A DNA stretch of 64,000 nt from Bryobacteraceae bacterium (GTDB lineage: Bacteria; Acidobacteriota; Terriglobia; Bryobacterales; Bryobacteraceae): assembly GCA_026129905.1 (NCBI GenBank), contig JAHCHE010000001.1, positions 310,001 through 374,000 on the forward strand, in the 5' to 3' direction. Numbering within the stretch: position 1 is the first letter of the stretch; every line of letters starts with the position of its first letter. The notes beneath the pieces are model-generated. The model had not been told where the DNA came from. It was given only the letters and a program-made list of their open reading frames with translations, and searched no databases. Made by a program: the position numbers and the translations under genes. Of this stretch, positions 15,955 through 23,273 are shown one piece after another.

Positions 15955-16158
15955 ATGGCGTGGACGCAGACGCAACTCGGCGCCATCGAGGCGGCGATCG
16001 CAAGCGGTGAACTGACCGTCCGCTTCGGTGATCGCACCGTGACCTACCGCTCCATGGAGGAACTCCTCCAGGCGCGTGGCGTGATCAAGGAATCACTGGC
16101 AGCGGAATCCGGAACCGCGACCGACCGCTTCTCGTTTGCTCAGACCTCAAAAGGATGA
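15955..16158 (+). CDS. gpW-like head-tail connector protein
   Basis: 67 aa, the same length as lambda gpW (68 aa). The sequence LGAIEAAIASGELTVRFGD, then VTYRSMEELLQAR shows the gpW fold: helix, beta-hairpin, helix. gpW joins filled heads beneath the portal. It follows the preceding stop without a gap and overlaps the portal gene by 4 bases (ATGA), the expected place between terminase and portal in lambda-like phages. Confidence 0.85.
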   Translation: MAWTQTQLGAIEAAIASGELTVRFGDRTVTYRSMEELLQARGVIKESLAAESGTATDRFSFAQTSKG

Positions 16159-17642
16159 ACTGGCTCGACAAAGCAATCGCCTGGGTGTCGCCCGAGACGG
16201 GTCTGCGCCGGATGCGCGCGCGCCGCGCGGGAGAACTCATCCGGCTGGCCTACGAGGGAGCACGCACGGACCGGCGTACGGGCGGCTGGATCACGACGGG
16301 CAACTCCGCGAACGCCGAGATCGCGGTGGCCCTGTCGAAGCTCCGCGAGCGGTCCCGCGACTTGGTCCGCAACAACGCGTATGCGGCGCGCGCGGTAGCC
16401 GAGGTGGTGGGCAACGCCATCGGTACGGGCATCACGGCGCAGGCGCGGAGCGGCGAGCCGGAGGTGGACGCCCAAGTCAATGCCGCCTGGGCTCAGTGGA
16501 TGGACGAGTGCGACGCCGACGGCCAACTCGATTTCTACGGGCTCCAAGCGCTGGTGGCGCGCACCGTTTTCGAAAGCGGCGAGTGCTTGGTGCGATTGCG
16601 GCAGCGGCGTCCGAGCGACGGCTTGGCGATCCCGCTCCAGATCCAGGTGCTGGAGCCGGATTACCTCGACCAGACCAAGACCCAGAGGACCGACACCGGC
16701 TACATCATTCAAGGCGTCGAATTCGACCTGGTGGGCCGGCGGGTCTTCTACTGGCTCTACGGCCAGCATCCCGGTGACGTAGTCCAGACGGGCGTGCGTG
16801 GCGGGGCGTCGCTTCAATCCGTCCGCGTGCCTGCCAGCGAGGTCCTGCACATTTACCGCAAGGATCGTCCCGGCCAGGTGCGCGGCGTTCCGTGGCTGGC
16901 GCCTGTCGTTGTCACGCTGCGTGATCTGGACGAATACGAGGAGGCCGAGCTGGTCCGCAAGAAGATCGAGGCCTGCTTCGCGGCGTTCGTGACGCAGCCG
17001 CAGGGCCCGGAAGGTCCGTCGATTGCGCCGGCCACGCCGGATCCGGCCACCGGCAAGCGTGTCGAGAGTTTCGAGCCGGGCATGATCGAGTACTTGAAGC
17101 CGGGCGAGGAGATCACCTTCGCCTCTCCGTCGGCCTCAGCGGGATATCGGGATTACGTCGCGGCGAAGCAGGCGCAGATCGCCACGGGTTTGCAGCTCAC
17201 CTACGAGCAGTTGACCGGCGACCTGTCGCGCGTGAACTACTCGAGCTATCGCGCCGGACTGCTCAGCTTCCGCAATGGCATCGAGGGTTTCCGGTGGCTG
17301 ACCTTCATACCGATGTTCTGTGCCCCCGTCTGGAGCCGTTTCCTGACCGTGGCCTACGCTACCGGTGCAATTCCAGAGCCTGGGCCGTTCCGTGCCGAGT
17401 GGACGCCGCCAGGATTTGGCAGCGTCGACCCGTACAAAGACTCGATCGCCACGCTCAACCGCATCCGTGCGGGCACGCTCACGCTGCGCCAGGCGATCGC
17501 CGAGCAGGGTTACGACCCCGATGCGCAGCTCGAGCAGATCGCCGAGATCAACCGGATGCTCGATGAGCGCGGCATCGTCCTCGACTGCGACCCGCGCCGC
17601 GTCACACAGACCGGCACCCAACAGAAGGACCTGACTCAATGA
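16155..17642 (+). CDS. Portal protein, lambda family
   Basis: 495 aa. Lambda portal (gpB) family features: an N-terminal part with RDLVRNNAYAARAVAEVVGN near residue 70, the wing/clip region with IQVLEPDYLDQ and VPASEVLHIYRKDRPGQVRG, and the stem/crown part LEYKPG-like YLKPGEEITFASPSAS followed by LTYEQLTGDLSRVNYSS near 360, a hallmark of the family. It forms the dodecameric ring at one capsid vertex through which the terminase pumps DNA. Overlaps gpW and the protease-capsid gene by 4 bases each. Confidence 0.95.
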   Translation: MNWLDKAIAWVSPETGLRRMRARRAGELIRLAYEGARTDRRTGGWITTGNSANAEIAVALSKLRERSRDLVRNNAYAARAVAEVVGNAIGTGITAQARSGEPEVDAQVNAAWAQWMDECDADGQLDFYGLQALVARTVFESGECLVRLRQRRPSDGLAIPLQIQVLEPDYLDQTKTQRTDTGYIIQGVEFDLVGRRVFYWLYGQHPGDVVQTGVRGGASLQSVRVPASEVLHIYRKDRPGQVRGVPWLAPVVVTLRDLDEYEEAELVRKKIEACFAAFVTQPQGPEGPSIAPATPDPATGKRVESFEPGMIEYLKPGEEITFASPSASAGYRDYVAAKQAQIATGLQLTYEQLTGDLSRVNYSSYRAGLLSFRNGIEGFRWLTFIPMFCAPVWSRFLTVAYATGAIPEPGPFRAEWTPPGFGSVDPYKDSIATLNRIRAGTLTLRQAIAEQGYDPDAQLEQIAEINRMLDERGIVLDCDPRRVTQTGTQQKDLTQ

Positions 17643-19519
17643 GCGAACAAATCCTCAGCCGTGAACGGCTGGCGGCCGAATTCGAAGTACTCTCTCCCGC
17701 CAGCCGCGAAGACAGGACCGCAACTCTCACCTGGTACACAGGCGCCGCCGTGCGTCGCTATGACAGCCGGGGTCCCTACGAGATGCGCTTCTCGATGGAG
17801 CCGGGCGCGGTGCGCATGGGCCGCCTGGCGAGCGGTTCGGCGCCGCTGCTGAACTCACATCGCGACTTCACGGTGGACGACGTCATCGGCGTCATCGCCA
17901 AGGCCTGGATGGAGAACGGTCAAGGGAAAGCGACCATCCGCTTCTCGAAGCGCGCCGACGTCGATCCCATCTGGCAGGACGTCCAGGATGGGATTCTTCG
18001 CAATGCCTCGATGGGCGTCGCCATTCACGCTGTCCAAGACGTCACTCCGCAAGGAGCAGCGACGCGCCAGGTCCTGGTGACCGATTGGGAACCCGAGGAG
18101 GTTTCGCTCGTCCCCATCGGCGCCGATCCGGGTGCGGGATTCAAGTTTCAACGGGCAACTGGCCCACAGGAGCAAACGATGGAAGAAACCATCACCGAGA
18201 CGGGCGAACAGGCCCGTGTCGAAATCAACGTGGATGCCGAGCGGCAAGCCGCGGCACTGGCCGAACGCGCGCGCATCCATGAAATCGAAAAACTCGGCCG
18301 CGCCGTCAACCTCGACGCAACGCTCGTGTCGCAGCACGTCGAGGCGGGCACGTCGGTCGACGATTTCCGCAAGCTGGCGCTCGACGAGCTCGCCAAGCGG
18401 AGCGAAGCGACGCCCATCCGCAGCGCGACGGCCGCTGTGACGCGGGACGAAGCCGACACCCGGCGAGCCGGGATCACCGCTGCGTTGCTGCACCGCTACG
18501 ATCCGGCGGTCTTCCCCTTGAAGGATGATCTCGGCCGCGATTGGACCGGGCAGACGCTGCTCGACCTGGCGCGGGAGTGTCTGGAGGCCACTGGCATGCG
18601 GACGCGCCGTCTGCCGCGGCACGAGATCGCGAAGCTTGCGCTCTCGACCTCCGACTTCCCCTCGATCCTCGCCGACGTGGCCAACAAGACCCTGCGGCAA
18701 GCCTACGAGGCCTACCCGCGCACGTTCCTACCGTTCTCGCGGCGGCGCTCGGCGGTGGACTTCAAGAACATCAACGCCGTGCAGTTGGGCGAAGCGCCGT
18801 CGCTCCAGAAGGTGAACGAAAAGGGCGAGTTCACCCACGGCTCCATCGCCGAATCGAAGGAAACCTATAAGCTCGCTACCTACGGCCGGATCGTCTCGAT
18901 CACCCGGCAGGTAATCATCAACGACGATCTGAGCGCCTTCACCCGAATCCCGGCGGGCTTCGGAGTGGCGGCAGCGACGCTTGAGAGCGACACCGTGTGG
19001 GGCATCATCACCTCGAATCTGAACATGGGAGACGGGGTGGCGCTGTTCCACACCAATCACTTGAACCTGAACTCCGGCGCCGGGAGCGCGCTGGCGCTCG
19101 CCGGACTGGGGGCCGCTATGGCAGTGATGGCCAAGCAGAAGGGGCTCGACGGCGTCACGGTCCTGAATGTCCAGCCCCGCTATCTCGCCGTGCCGGTGGC
19201 GTTGCAGTTGACGGCGTTCCAGTTGGTCGCGGCGAACCTCGCGCCGGCGCAGTCGGCTAACGTGGTGCCGGAGTACATCCGGGCCCTGACGCCGATCGCC
19301 GAACCGCGTCTCGATGCGGCGAGCGCCACGGCGTGGTATCTGTTCGCCTCGCCGGACCAGATCGACACGATCGAGTACGCCTACCTCGAAGGCCAGGACG
19401 GCGTGTACATCGAGACGCGTCAGGGCTTCGATGTCGATGGCGTCGAGATCAAGGCTCGCCTCGACTTCGGGGCCAAGGCCATTGACTGGCGCGGGCTCCA
19501 AAAGAACGCGGGCAGTTAA
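17639..19519 (+). CDS. Prohead protease-major capsid protein fusion
   Basis: 626 aa holding two usual genes in one. Residues 1-180 are a HK97-type prohead protease: catalytic His74 in LLNSHRDFT and Ser124 in NASMGVAIHAV, with strands typical of the family. A helical, acidic scaffold-like part (about 185-320) follows, then the capsid fold from about 330 (LLHRYDPAVFPLKDDLGRDW; FPSILADVANKTLRQAYEAY; ITRQVIINDDLSAFTRIPAG), related to Mu gpT-like major heads. Such fusions are known in phages and imply self-cleavage between scaffold and capsid during maturation. No separate capsid gene exists here, which supports the fusion. Confidence 0.92.
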   Translation: MSEQILSRERLAAEFEVLSPASREDRTATLTWYTGAAVRRYDSRGPYEMRFSMEPGAVRMGRLASGSAPLLNSHRDFTVDDVIGVIAKAWMENGQGKATIRFSKRADVDPIWQDVQDGILRNASMGVAIHAVQDVTPQGAATRQVLVTDWEPEEVSLVPIGADPGAGFKFQRATGPQEQTMEETITETGEQARVEINVDAERQAAALAERARIHEIEKLGRAVNLDATLVSQHVEAGTSVDDFRKLALDELAKRSEATPIRSATAAVTRDEADTRRAGITAALLHRYDPAVFPLKDDLGRDWTGQTLLDLARECLEATGMRTRRLPRHEIAKLALSTSDFPSILADVANKTLRQAYEAYPRTFLPFSRRRSAVDFKNINAVQLGEAPSLQKVNEKGEFTHGSIAESKETYKLATYGRIVSITRQVIINDDLSAFTRIPAGFGVAAATLESDTVWGIITSNLNMGDGVALFHTNHLNLNSGAGSALALAGLGAAMAVMAKQKGLDGVTVLNVQPRYLAVPVALQLTAFQLVAANLAPAQSANVVPEYIRALTPIAEPRLDAASATAWYLFASPDQIDTIEYAYLEGQDGVYIETRQGFDVDGVEIKARLDFGAKAIDWRGLQKNAGS

Positions 19520-19534
19520 CAAGGAGACTGAGCG

Positions 19535-19876
19535 ATGAAGAACTACGTACAGAAGGGCGAGACTCTGACGCTCACCGCGCCGTACGCGGTGAGTTCGGGC
19601 GGCGGCGCGCTGGTGGGATCGATCTTCGGCGTTGCCGCCGCCGACTACGCGAGCGGCACCGAGGGTGAGTTCCAGGTGCAGGGCGTCTTCGATTTGACGC
19701 GGGAGACCGGTGGCAGCACGGCCTGGTCGGCCGGCGACCTCATCTACTGGGACAACACCAATAAGCGCGCAACAAAGACCGCGACCAGCAACAAGCTGAT
19801 CGGCGTTGCGGCGAGGGCCGCGGCCGATGGCGACGCCACGGGCCGCGTGCGGCTGAACGGGGCGTTCATCTCCTGA
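19535..19876 (+). CDS. DUF2190 capsid cement/decoration protein
   Basis: 113 aa with AAGGAG upstream of ATG. The pattern MKNYVQKGETLTLTAP, then GGGALVGSIFGVAAADYASG and AWSAGDLIYWDNTNKR is the DUF2190 family, which decorates or stabilises phage capsids and is regularly encoded directly after the capsid gene, as here. All-beta composition. Its stop overlaps the next ATG (TGATG). Confidence 0.9.
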   Translation: MKNYVQKGETLTLTAPYAVSSGGGALVGSIFGVAAADYASGTEGEFQVQGVFDLTRETGGSTAWSAGDLIYWDNTNKRATKTATSNKLIGVAARAAADGDATGRVRLNGAFIS

Positions 19877-20178
19877 TGGCGTTCGCTGATTCCGTTAGCC
19901 GGGTGGACGAGGCCTGCCTGCGGGTCTTCGGGCGAGAGGTCCTCTACTTGCCTGAGGCGGGCGGCCAGGCCGTCGTCCGCGCGGTGTCTCAGCCGGCGCG
20001 AGAGGCCGAAGACTCCTCGCCGGGAGTCTATGCGGTGTTGTTTGTCCGGCTGGCGGACTTGCCAGGGATGCCCGCACGCGGGGATGAAGTTGAGATCGGC
20101 GTCATCCGTTACAAGGTCTTCGACATCGAGATCGACGCCGAGGGGGGCGCCGTGCTGCGGTTGCGGCAGACTGGTTGA
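19876..20178 (+). CDS. Head-tail joining protein (gpFII-like)
   Basis: 100 aa, beginning MAFADSVSRVDEACLRVFG. The remainder is beta-rich (YAVLFVRLADLPGMPARGDE, then VEIGVIRYKVFDIEIDAEG) and looks like the barrel fold of lambda gpFII-type connectors, in which a strand pattern with IRYKVFDI is common. The location between capsid decoration and neck genes suits a stopper that joins the filled head to the tail. Family call by pattern and position. Confidence 0.7.
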   Translation: MAFADSVSRVDEACLRVFGREVLYLPEAGGQAVVRAVSQPAREAEDSSPGVYAVLFVRLADLPGMPARGDEVEIGVIRYKVFDIEIDAEGGAVLRLRQTG

Positions 20179-20217
20179 ACTTCCGGTCAATTGGGCGGAA
20201 GTCGTTGGGGTTGATTC

Positions 20218-20673
20218 ATGCCGAGCGTCCGCGTCTACCAGAAAAAGCAACTCCGGCTCGACCTGCTCAACTTCCGGCAGCGCCAGATGTACGAGCTGGG
20301 CGGCGCGGGCGTCACGGCGGTAAAGGCGCGGCTGAGCGCCGCGCAAGGTCCGGAGGATACCGCCGCCAAGCCGCTCACCAAGCGTTACGCGATCTTCAAG
20401 ACGCGCAAGAGTAAGGGCAACCGCCGCAACCTGACATTCGCCGGTGACCTGCTGCGCAATTTTCAGGTTCGGACGGTGAGCGAGAACCGGGCCAAGGCGA
20501 ACGTCTCGACCCGCAAGGACCGTATCAAGGCATGGGCCAACCAGAAGCGCGAGGCGTGGATGGTCTTCTCGCCGAAGAACAAGTCGGCAGTGGTCGAGGC
20601 AGCCCGCAAAACGCTTGAGGCGATGAAGCCGCGGCTTCTCCTCGAACGGTCACTTGGTGGAAGGCAGCGATGA
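20218..20673 (+). CDS. Neck/tail-completion protein (gpZ/HK97 gp10-like)
   Basis: 151 aa, very basic. It begins with a helix (LRLDLLNFRQRQMYELGGAG) and continues with a Lys/Arg-rich central part and the stretch RRNLTFAGDLLRNFQV, a pattern of tail-completion or virion morphogenesis proteins of the gpZ/gp10 group, followed by a helix. The gene stands between the gpFII-like connector and the tail terminator-like gene, exactly where the tail-completion protein is normally found. Overlaps the next gene by 4 bases. Confidence 0.65.
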   Translation: MPSVRVYQKKQLRLDLLNFRQRQMYELGGAGVTAVKARLSAAQGPEDTAAKPLTKRYAIFKTRKSKGNRRNLTFAGDLLRNFQVRTVSENRAKANVSTRKDRIKAWANQKREAWMVFSPKNKSAVVEAARKTLEAMKPRLLLERSLGGRQR

Positions 20674-21143
20674 TTAACCCGGCGGAACTGGTCGACAACC
20701 TTGTCGCCCTGCTACGCGACATACCGGAACTGGTCACGGAGATGGGCGGCGATGAGCAGCGGATCTTCGCCTACCACGATCAGTATCCGAAGCGGGCGAG
20801 CCTCGCGGCGGCGATCCACGACATGCCGGCGCCCGCGACCATGGCCGCCTGGCAGGGCACACAGCCAGGCAGCTTTGGCGGAGTGGATGTCTGGAAGCAC
20901 CAGGTCACGCTCTATCTGCGGGCGCACGAGACCTTTGACGGCGATCCGCCCACCGCCTACTACCGGCTGTTTTGGCTCATCACCAAGGGAGTGCCATCGT
21001 CAGTGGGTGTGCCGCTGATCAACGCTACGGTGCATCCGTCCTGCTACCCGATGGATTTACCGCTCATCCATCGGCAGACCGACGCGGAGGGGCTCGACTA
21101 CTTTGAGGTGCCCATGACGTTTACGGAGATGGGAGATGAATGA
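20670..21143 (+). CDS. Tail terminator protein candidate
   Basis: 157 aa. An N-terminal helix (AELVDNLVALLRDIPELV) and a following alpha/beta part (VDVWKHQVTLYLRAHETF, MDLPLIHRQTDAEGLDYFEV) fit the tail terminator (lambda gpU-like/minor capsid) fold. The ring made by this protein stops tail-tube growth and joins it to the head. Placement just before the tail tube gene agrees. No sequence signature is unique, so the call rests on fold pattern and synteny. Confidence 0.65.
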   Translation: MINPAELVDNLVALLRDIPELVTEMGGDEQRIFAYHDQYPKRASLAAAIHDMPAPATMAAWQGTQPGSFGGVDVWKHQVTLYLRAHETFDGDPPTAYYRLFWLITKGVPSSVGVPLINATVHPSCYPMDLPLIHRQTDAEGLDYFEVPMTFTEMGDE

Positions 21144-21315
21144 GCAAGTGGTTCTGATCTCGCCCGATGGCGACGTGCGGCACGTCGAGGCGCGGCCGGA
21201 AATTTTGGTCCCCTTGATGGTCCGTGGCTACCGGCAACTGACCGAACAAGAAGATGAGGAGGTAACGCCTGATGTCCGTCACGCGGATGCAGGAAATCCA
21301 GATCTGCTTCGGTAA
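21136..21315 (+). CDS. Small ORF overlapping the tail tube gene start, 59 aa
   Basis: ATG 21136, with GGAGATGG just upstream in the end of the previous gene, opens a frame of 59 codons: MNEQVVLISPDGDVRHVEAR and on to RGYRQLTEQEDEEV. The first 45 residues have a normal beta-strand plus helix composition. The last 15 overlap the tail tube gene in a different frame. It may be a small neck-region gene; phages often carry such short genes here. A chance frame cannot be ruled out. Confidence 0.5.
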   Translation: MNEQVVLISPDGDVRHVEARPEILVPLMVRGYRQLTEQEDEEVTPDVRHADAGNPDLLR

Positions 21316-22312
21316 GCAGAAGCAGGCCGACATCTCGACCGCCAACACCGGCGTCCAGATGTGGCAGTTGCGGAAGCTCAACGCCGCCCTTGCCAACCCG
21401 AAGCTCAACACGGAGAACGACGCCGAGGAGTTCGGCAAGGGCCACGAGTTTCCGACACAGTCCTTCCAGACGTCGTGGGACGTTAATGGGACGCTCGAAA
21501 AGTATCTCGGCGCAGAAATCGGCGCGTGGGCGATGGCCTATGGGTTGGGCAAGGTGGTGAAGAGCGGGACCACACCGAACTTCACCTACACCTGCACGCC
21601 GCTCTTCCCTGCCAACGGCGACGCGGCCGAGTTGCCTTACTTTTCCTTCGTCGAGCAGATCCGCCCGGGCGCGGGTGTCGTCGTGGACCGGATGGCGGTG
21701 GGCTGCGTGGTCGAAGGCTGGACGATTTCAATCGGCAGCGGGCCGGGCCGGGCCAATTCAAAGATCACCGTTGAGTTCGTCGGTTCCGGTAAGACCACCG
21801 AGCCCGCGGGAATCACCATGCCGGCGGCGACCGTGGAGAAGCTTCTTCCGTCGGCTTCGCTCGCGTTGACCATCAACGGCGTCAACTACGTCTCAAACAA
21901 GAACATCGTCTCGCTGGAGACATCGTGGAAGAACAACGTCAGGATGGACGGCGGCTTCTTCCCCGGCTCCGGTTTCCAGACGCCTGGTGACGGCGCGAGC
22001 GGCGCCATCCGTGGCCGCCTCGAGTTCGGCAACCGCCAGGGCACCCTCAGGTTCGTCGCCCGCTTCGAGAACGGCTCGACGGAACTGACGAAGCTCAAGA
22101 GCCAGTCCACGGGCACAGCCGTGATGGCGCTGACCTACGACTCCAACAACTCGCTCGAGATCACCTGGCACAAGGTCTCCTTCGCAACCGCCGAACTCGG
22201 CGAGACGGACGGCATCGTCACCGTTTCCGTCGAATGCCTGCCGATGTGGGATGAGACCAACGGCATCGTCTCGGCCGTGGCCAAGTGCGGAGTGGACGGG
22301 ATCTGCCAGTAG
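21272..22312 (+). CDS. Major tail tube protein
   Basis: 346 aa, start ATG 21272 with GAGGAGGTAA eight bases upstream, one of the strongest ribosome sites in the cluster, as expected for a subunit made in many copies. The protein is beta-rich with alternating hydrophobic residues (LTINGVNYVSNKNIVSLETS, RLEFGNRQGTLRFVARFENG) as in siphovirus tube proteins that stack in hexamer rings. It comes immediately before the chaperone-frameshift region and tape measure, the conserved order. It is longer than lambda gpV (246 aa), suggesting an extra surface domain. Confidence 0.85.
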   Translation: MSVTRMQEIQICFGKQKQADISTANTGVQMWQLRKLNAALANPKLNTENDAEEFGKGHEFPTQSFQTSWDVNGTLEKYLGAEIGAWAMAYGLGKVVKSGTTPNFTYTCTPLFPANGDAAELPYFSFVEQIRPGAGVVVDRMAVGCVVEGWTISIGSGPGRANSKITVEFVGSGKTTEPAGITMPAATVEKLLPSASLALTINGVNYVSNKNIVSLETSWKNNVRMDGGFFPGSGFQTPGDGASGAIRGRLEFGNRQGTLRFVARFENGSTELTKLKSQSTGTAVMALTYDSNNSLEITWHKVSFATAELGETDGIVTVSVECLPMWDETNGIVSAVAKCGVDGICQ

Positions 22313-22323
22313 AAAGGATTTCC

Positions 22324-22944
22324 ATGGAGACCAACGAAGCAGTGTTTGATGCAGCACGGCCAATCGCCATCCACCTCCGGACTCCTGCCGGCGTGAAATC
22401 CGTCCGCGTTCGGTTTCCCACTGATGAGGAGTGGATTGACCGCCAGAAGAAACGTAAGGTCATCGTGAAGCAACTGGGGCGCGGCGTGTCGGAAACGACG
22501 ATTCCCGACTCGCAAGATGCCGATGCCGACCTGCTTGCGAAGATCCGGGTACTGGAGGAGAACGCTCCCGATGTGGATGCCTTTGAAGCCGGCCGCATCA
22601 TCGAGCAGTTGAGCCAGGCCGACGTCGACGACGTCGTCCAGGAGGGTGACGCCTTCCGGGTGACGCTGCGTGTCCTCGGCGGCACGGTGACACATCGTCT
22701 CAAGATGCCGTCGGCGAAAGACGTCTTCGATTACCGCCGCGGATTCGCGCGGGTGCTGGATTTGCCCTACAGCCGCCAGGAACTGATCATCAACCTGGCC
22801 CCGGCGGGCACGCTTTTCAAGAAGCTGCTCGAATCCTCCGAGGGCTACGCCGGCGAGGTGCCGATCATCCACCAGGCCGTCGCGGTGAAAGCCGCCATCG
22901 ACGCTCTCGACGGTGCCTTCCAGGAGACCGGCGACCCAAACTGA
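22324..22944 (+). CDS. Tail assembly chaperone (gpG-like)
   Basis: 206 aa. The open frame starts at 22285, but ATG 22324 has AAAGGA about seven bases upstream. It is acidic and helical (DADADLLAKIRVLEENAPDV), with a small beta-domain at the N-terminus (AIHLRTPAGVKSVRVRFPTD). It occupies the slot of lambda gpG between tail tube and tape measure. The last codons are GAC CCA AAC TGA: the heptamer C-CCA-AAC stands directly before the stop and allows a -1 frameshift into the following open frame. The short form would coat the tape measure, the long form recruit tube protein. Confidence 0.85.
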   Translation: METNEAVFDAARPIAIHLRTPAGVKSVRVRFPTDEEWIDRQKKRKVIVKQLGRGVSETTIPDSQDADADLLAKIRVLEENAPDVDAFEAGRIIEQLSQADVDDVVQEGDAFRVTLRVLGGTVTHRLKMPSAKDVFDYRRGFARVLDLPYSRQELIINLAPAGTLFKKLLESSEGYAGEVPIIHQAVAVKAAIDALDGAFQETGDPN

Positions 22945-22973
22945 CGCCCGGGGAGTGGCCGGAGCAGCCCTCC
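22935..22973 (+). promoter_or_regulatory. Programmed -1 frameshift site, heptamer CCCAAAC
   Basis: The heptamer CCCAAAC (22935-22941) is an X-XXY-YYZ slippery sequence in the right phase of the chaperone gene, followed at once by its TGA. After slipping back one base, reading goes on as CTG ACG CCC in the extension frame. Ten bases later GGAG-GGC (22952-22959, one bulged T) can pair with GCC-CTCC (22967-22973) as a stimulatory hairpin. This is the conserved tail-gene frameshift described in lambda (GGGAAAG) and many phages. Confidence 0.8.
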
Positions 22974-23273
22974 CTCCGATTCCTGATTCATTGGGCGCTC
23001 CGCCGGGAGGAACTCTGTGACCCCGGCCTCTGCCCGGACGCTCCGGACGATGGCGGCCGCTGCGACCACTGCCCTCTGGACAGACTGGACGCCGCGCAAT
23101 CCTCCGAGGCGGGTCTGTTGCTGCGGCGCGCGCTCGACCTTCGGGCGGCGCTGAAGCTGGGCGTCCGACTCGAACTTGATGAGATCCGTGCGGACGAGTT
23201 CCAGGCGCTGGTGGTACTGGAGGAGGAACGCGACGCGTTGGACCGCGAGCAGATGAACGCGCATGGCCGATAG
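22941..23273 (+). CDS. Frameshift extension of the tail assembly chaperone (gpGT-like)
   Basis: An open frame of 110 codons in the -1 phase relative to the chaperone gene, with no ATG, GTG or TTG near its beginning. It therefore has no start of its own. Its protein sequence looks real: PGEWPEQPSLRFLIHWALRR, a Cys cluster CDPGLCPD with RCDHCPLDR (four Cys in metal-site spacing), then a helical domain ending DALDREQMNAHGR. Fused after slippage it would give about 316 aa. It overlaps the start of the tape measure gene, the usual layout. In lambda the T domain binds tube protein during assembly. Confidence 0.75.
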   Translation: MTPGEWPEQPSLRFLIHWALRREELCDPGLCPDAPDDGGRCDHCPLDRLDAAQSSEAGLLLRRALDLRAALKLGVRLELDEIRADEFQALVVLEEERDALDREQMNAHGR

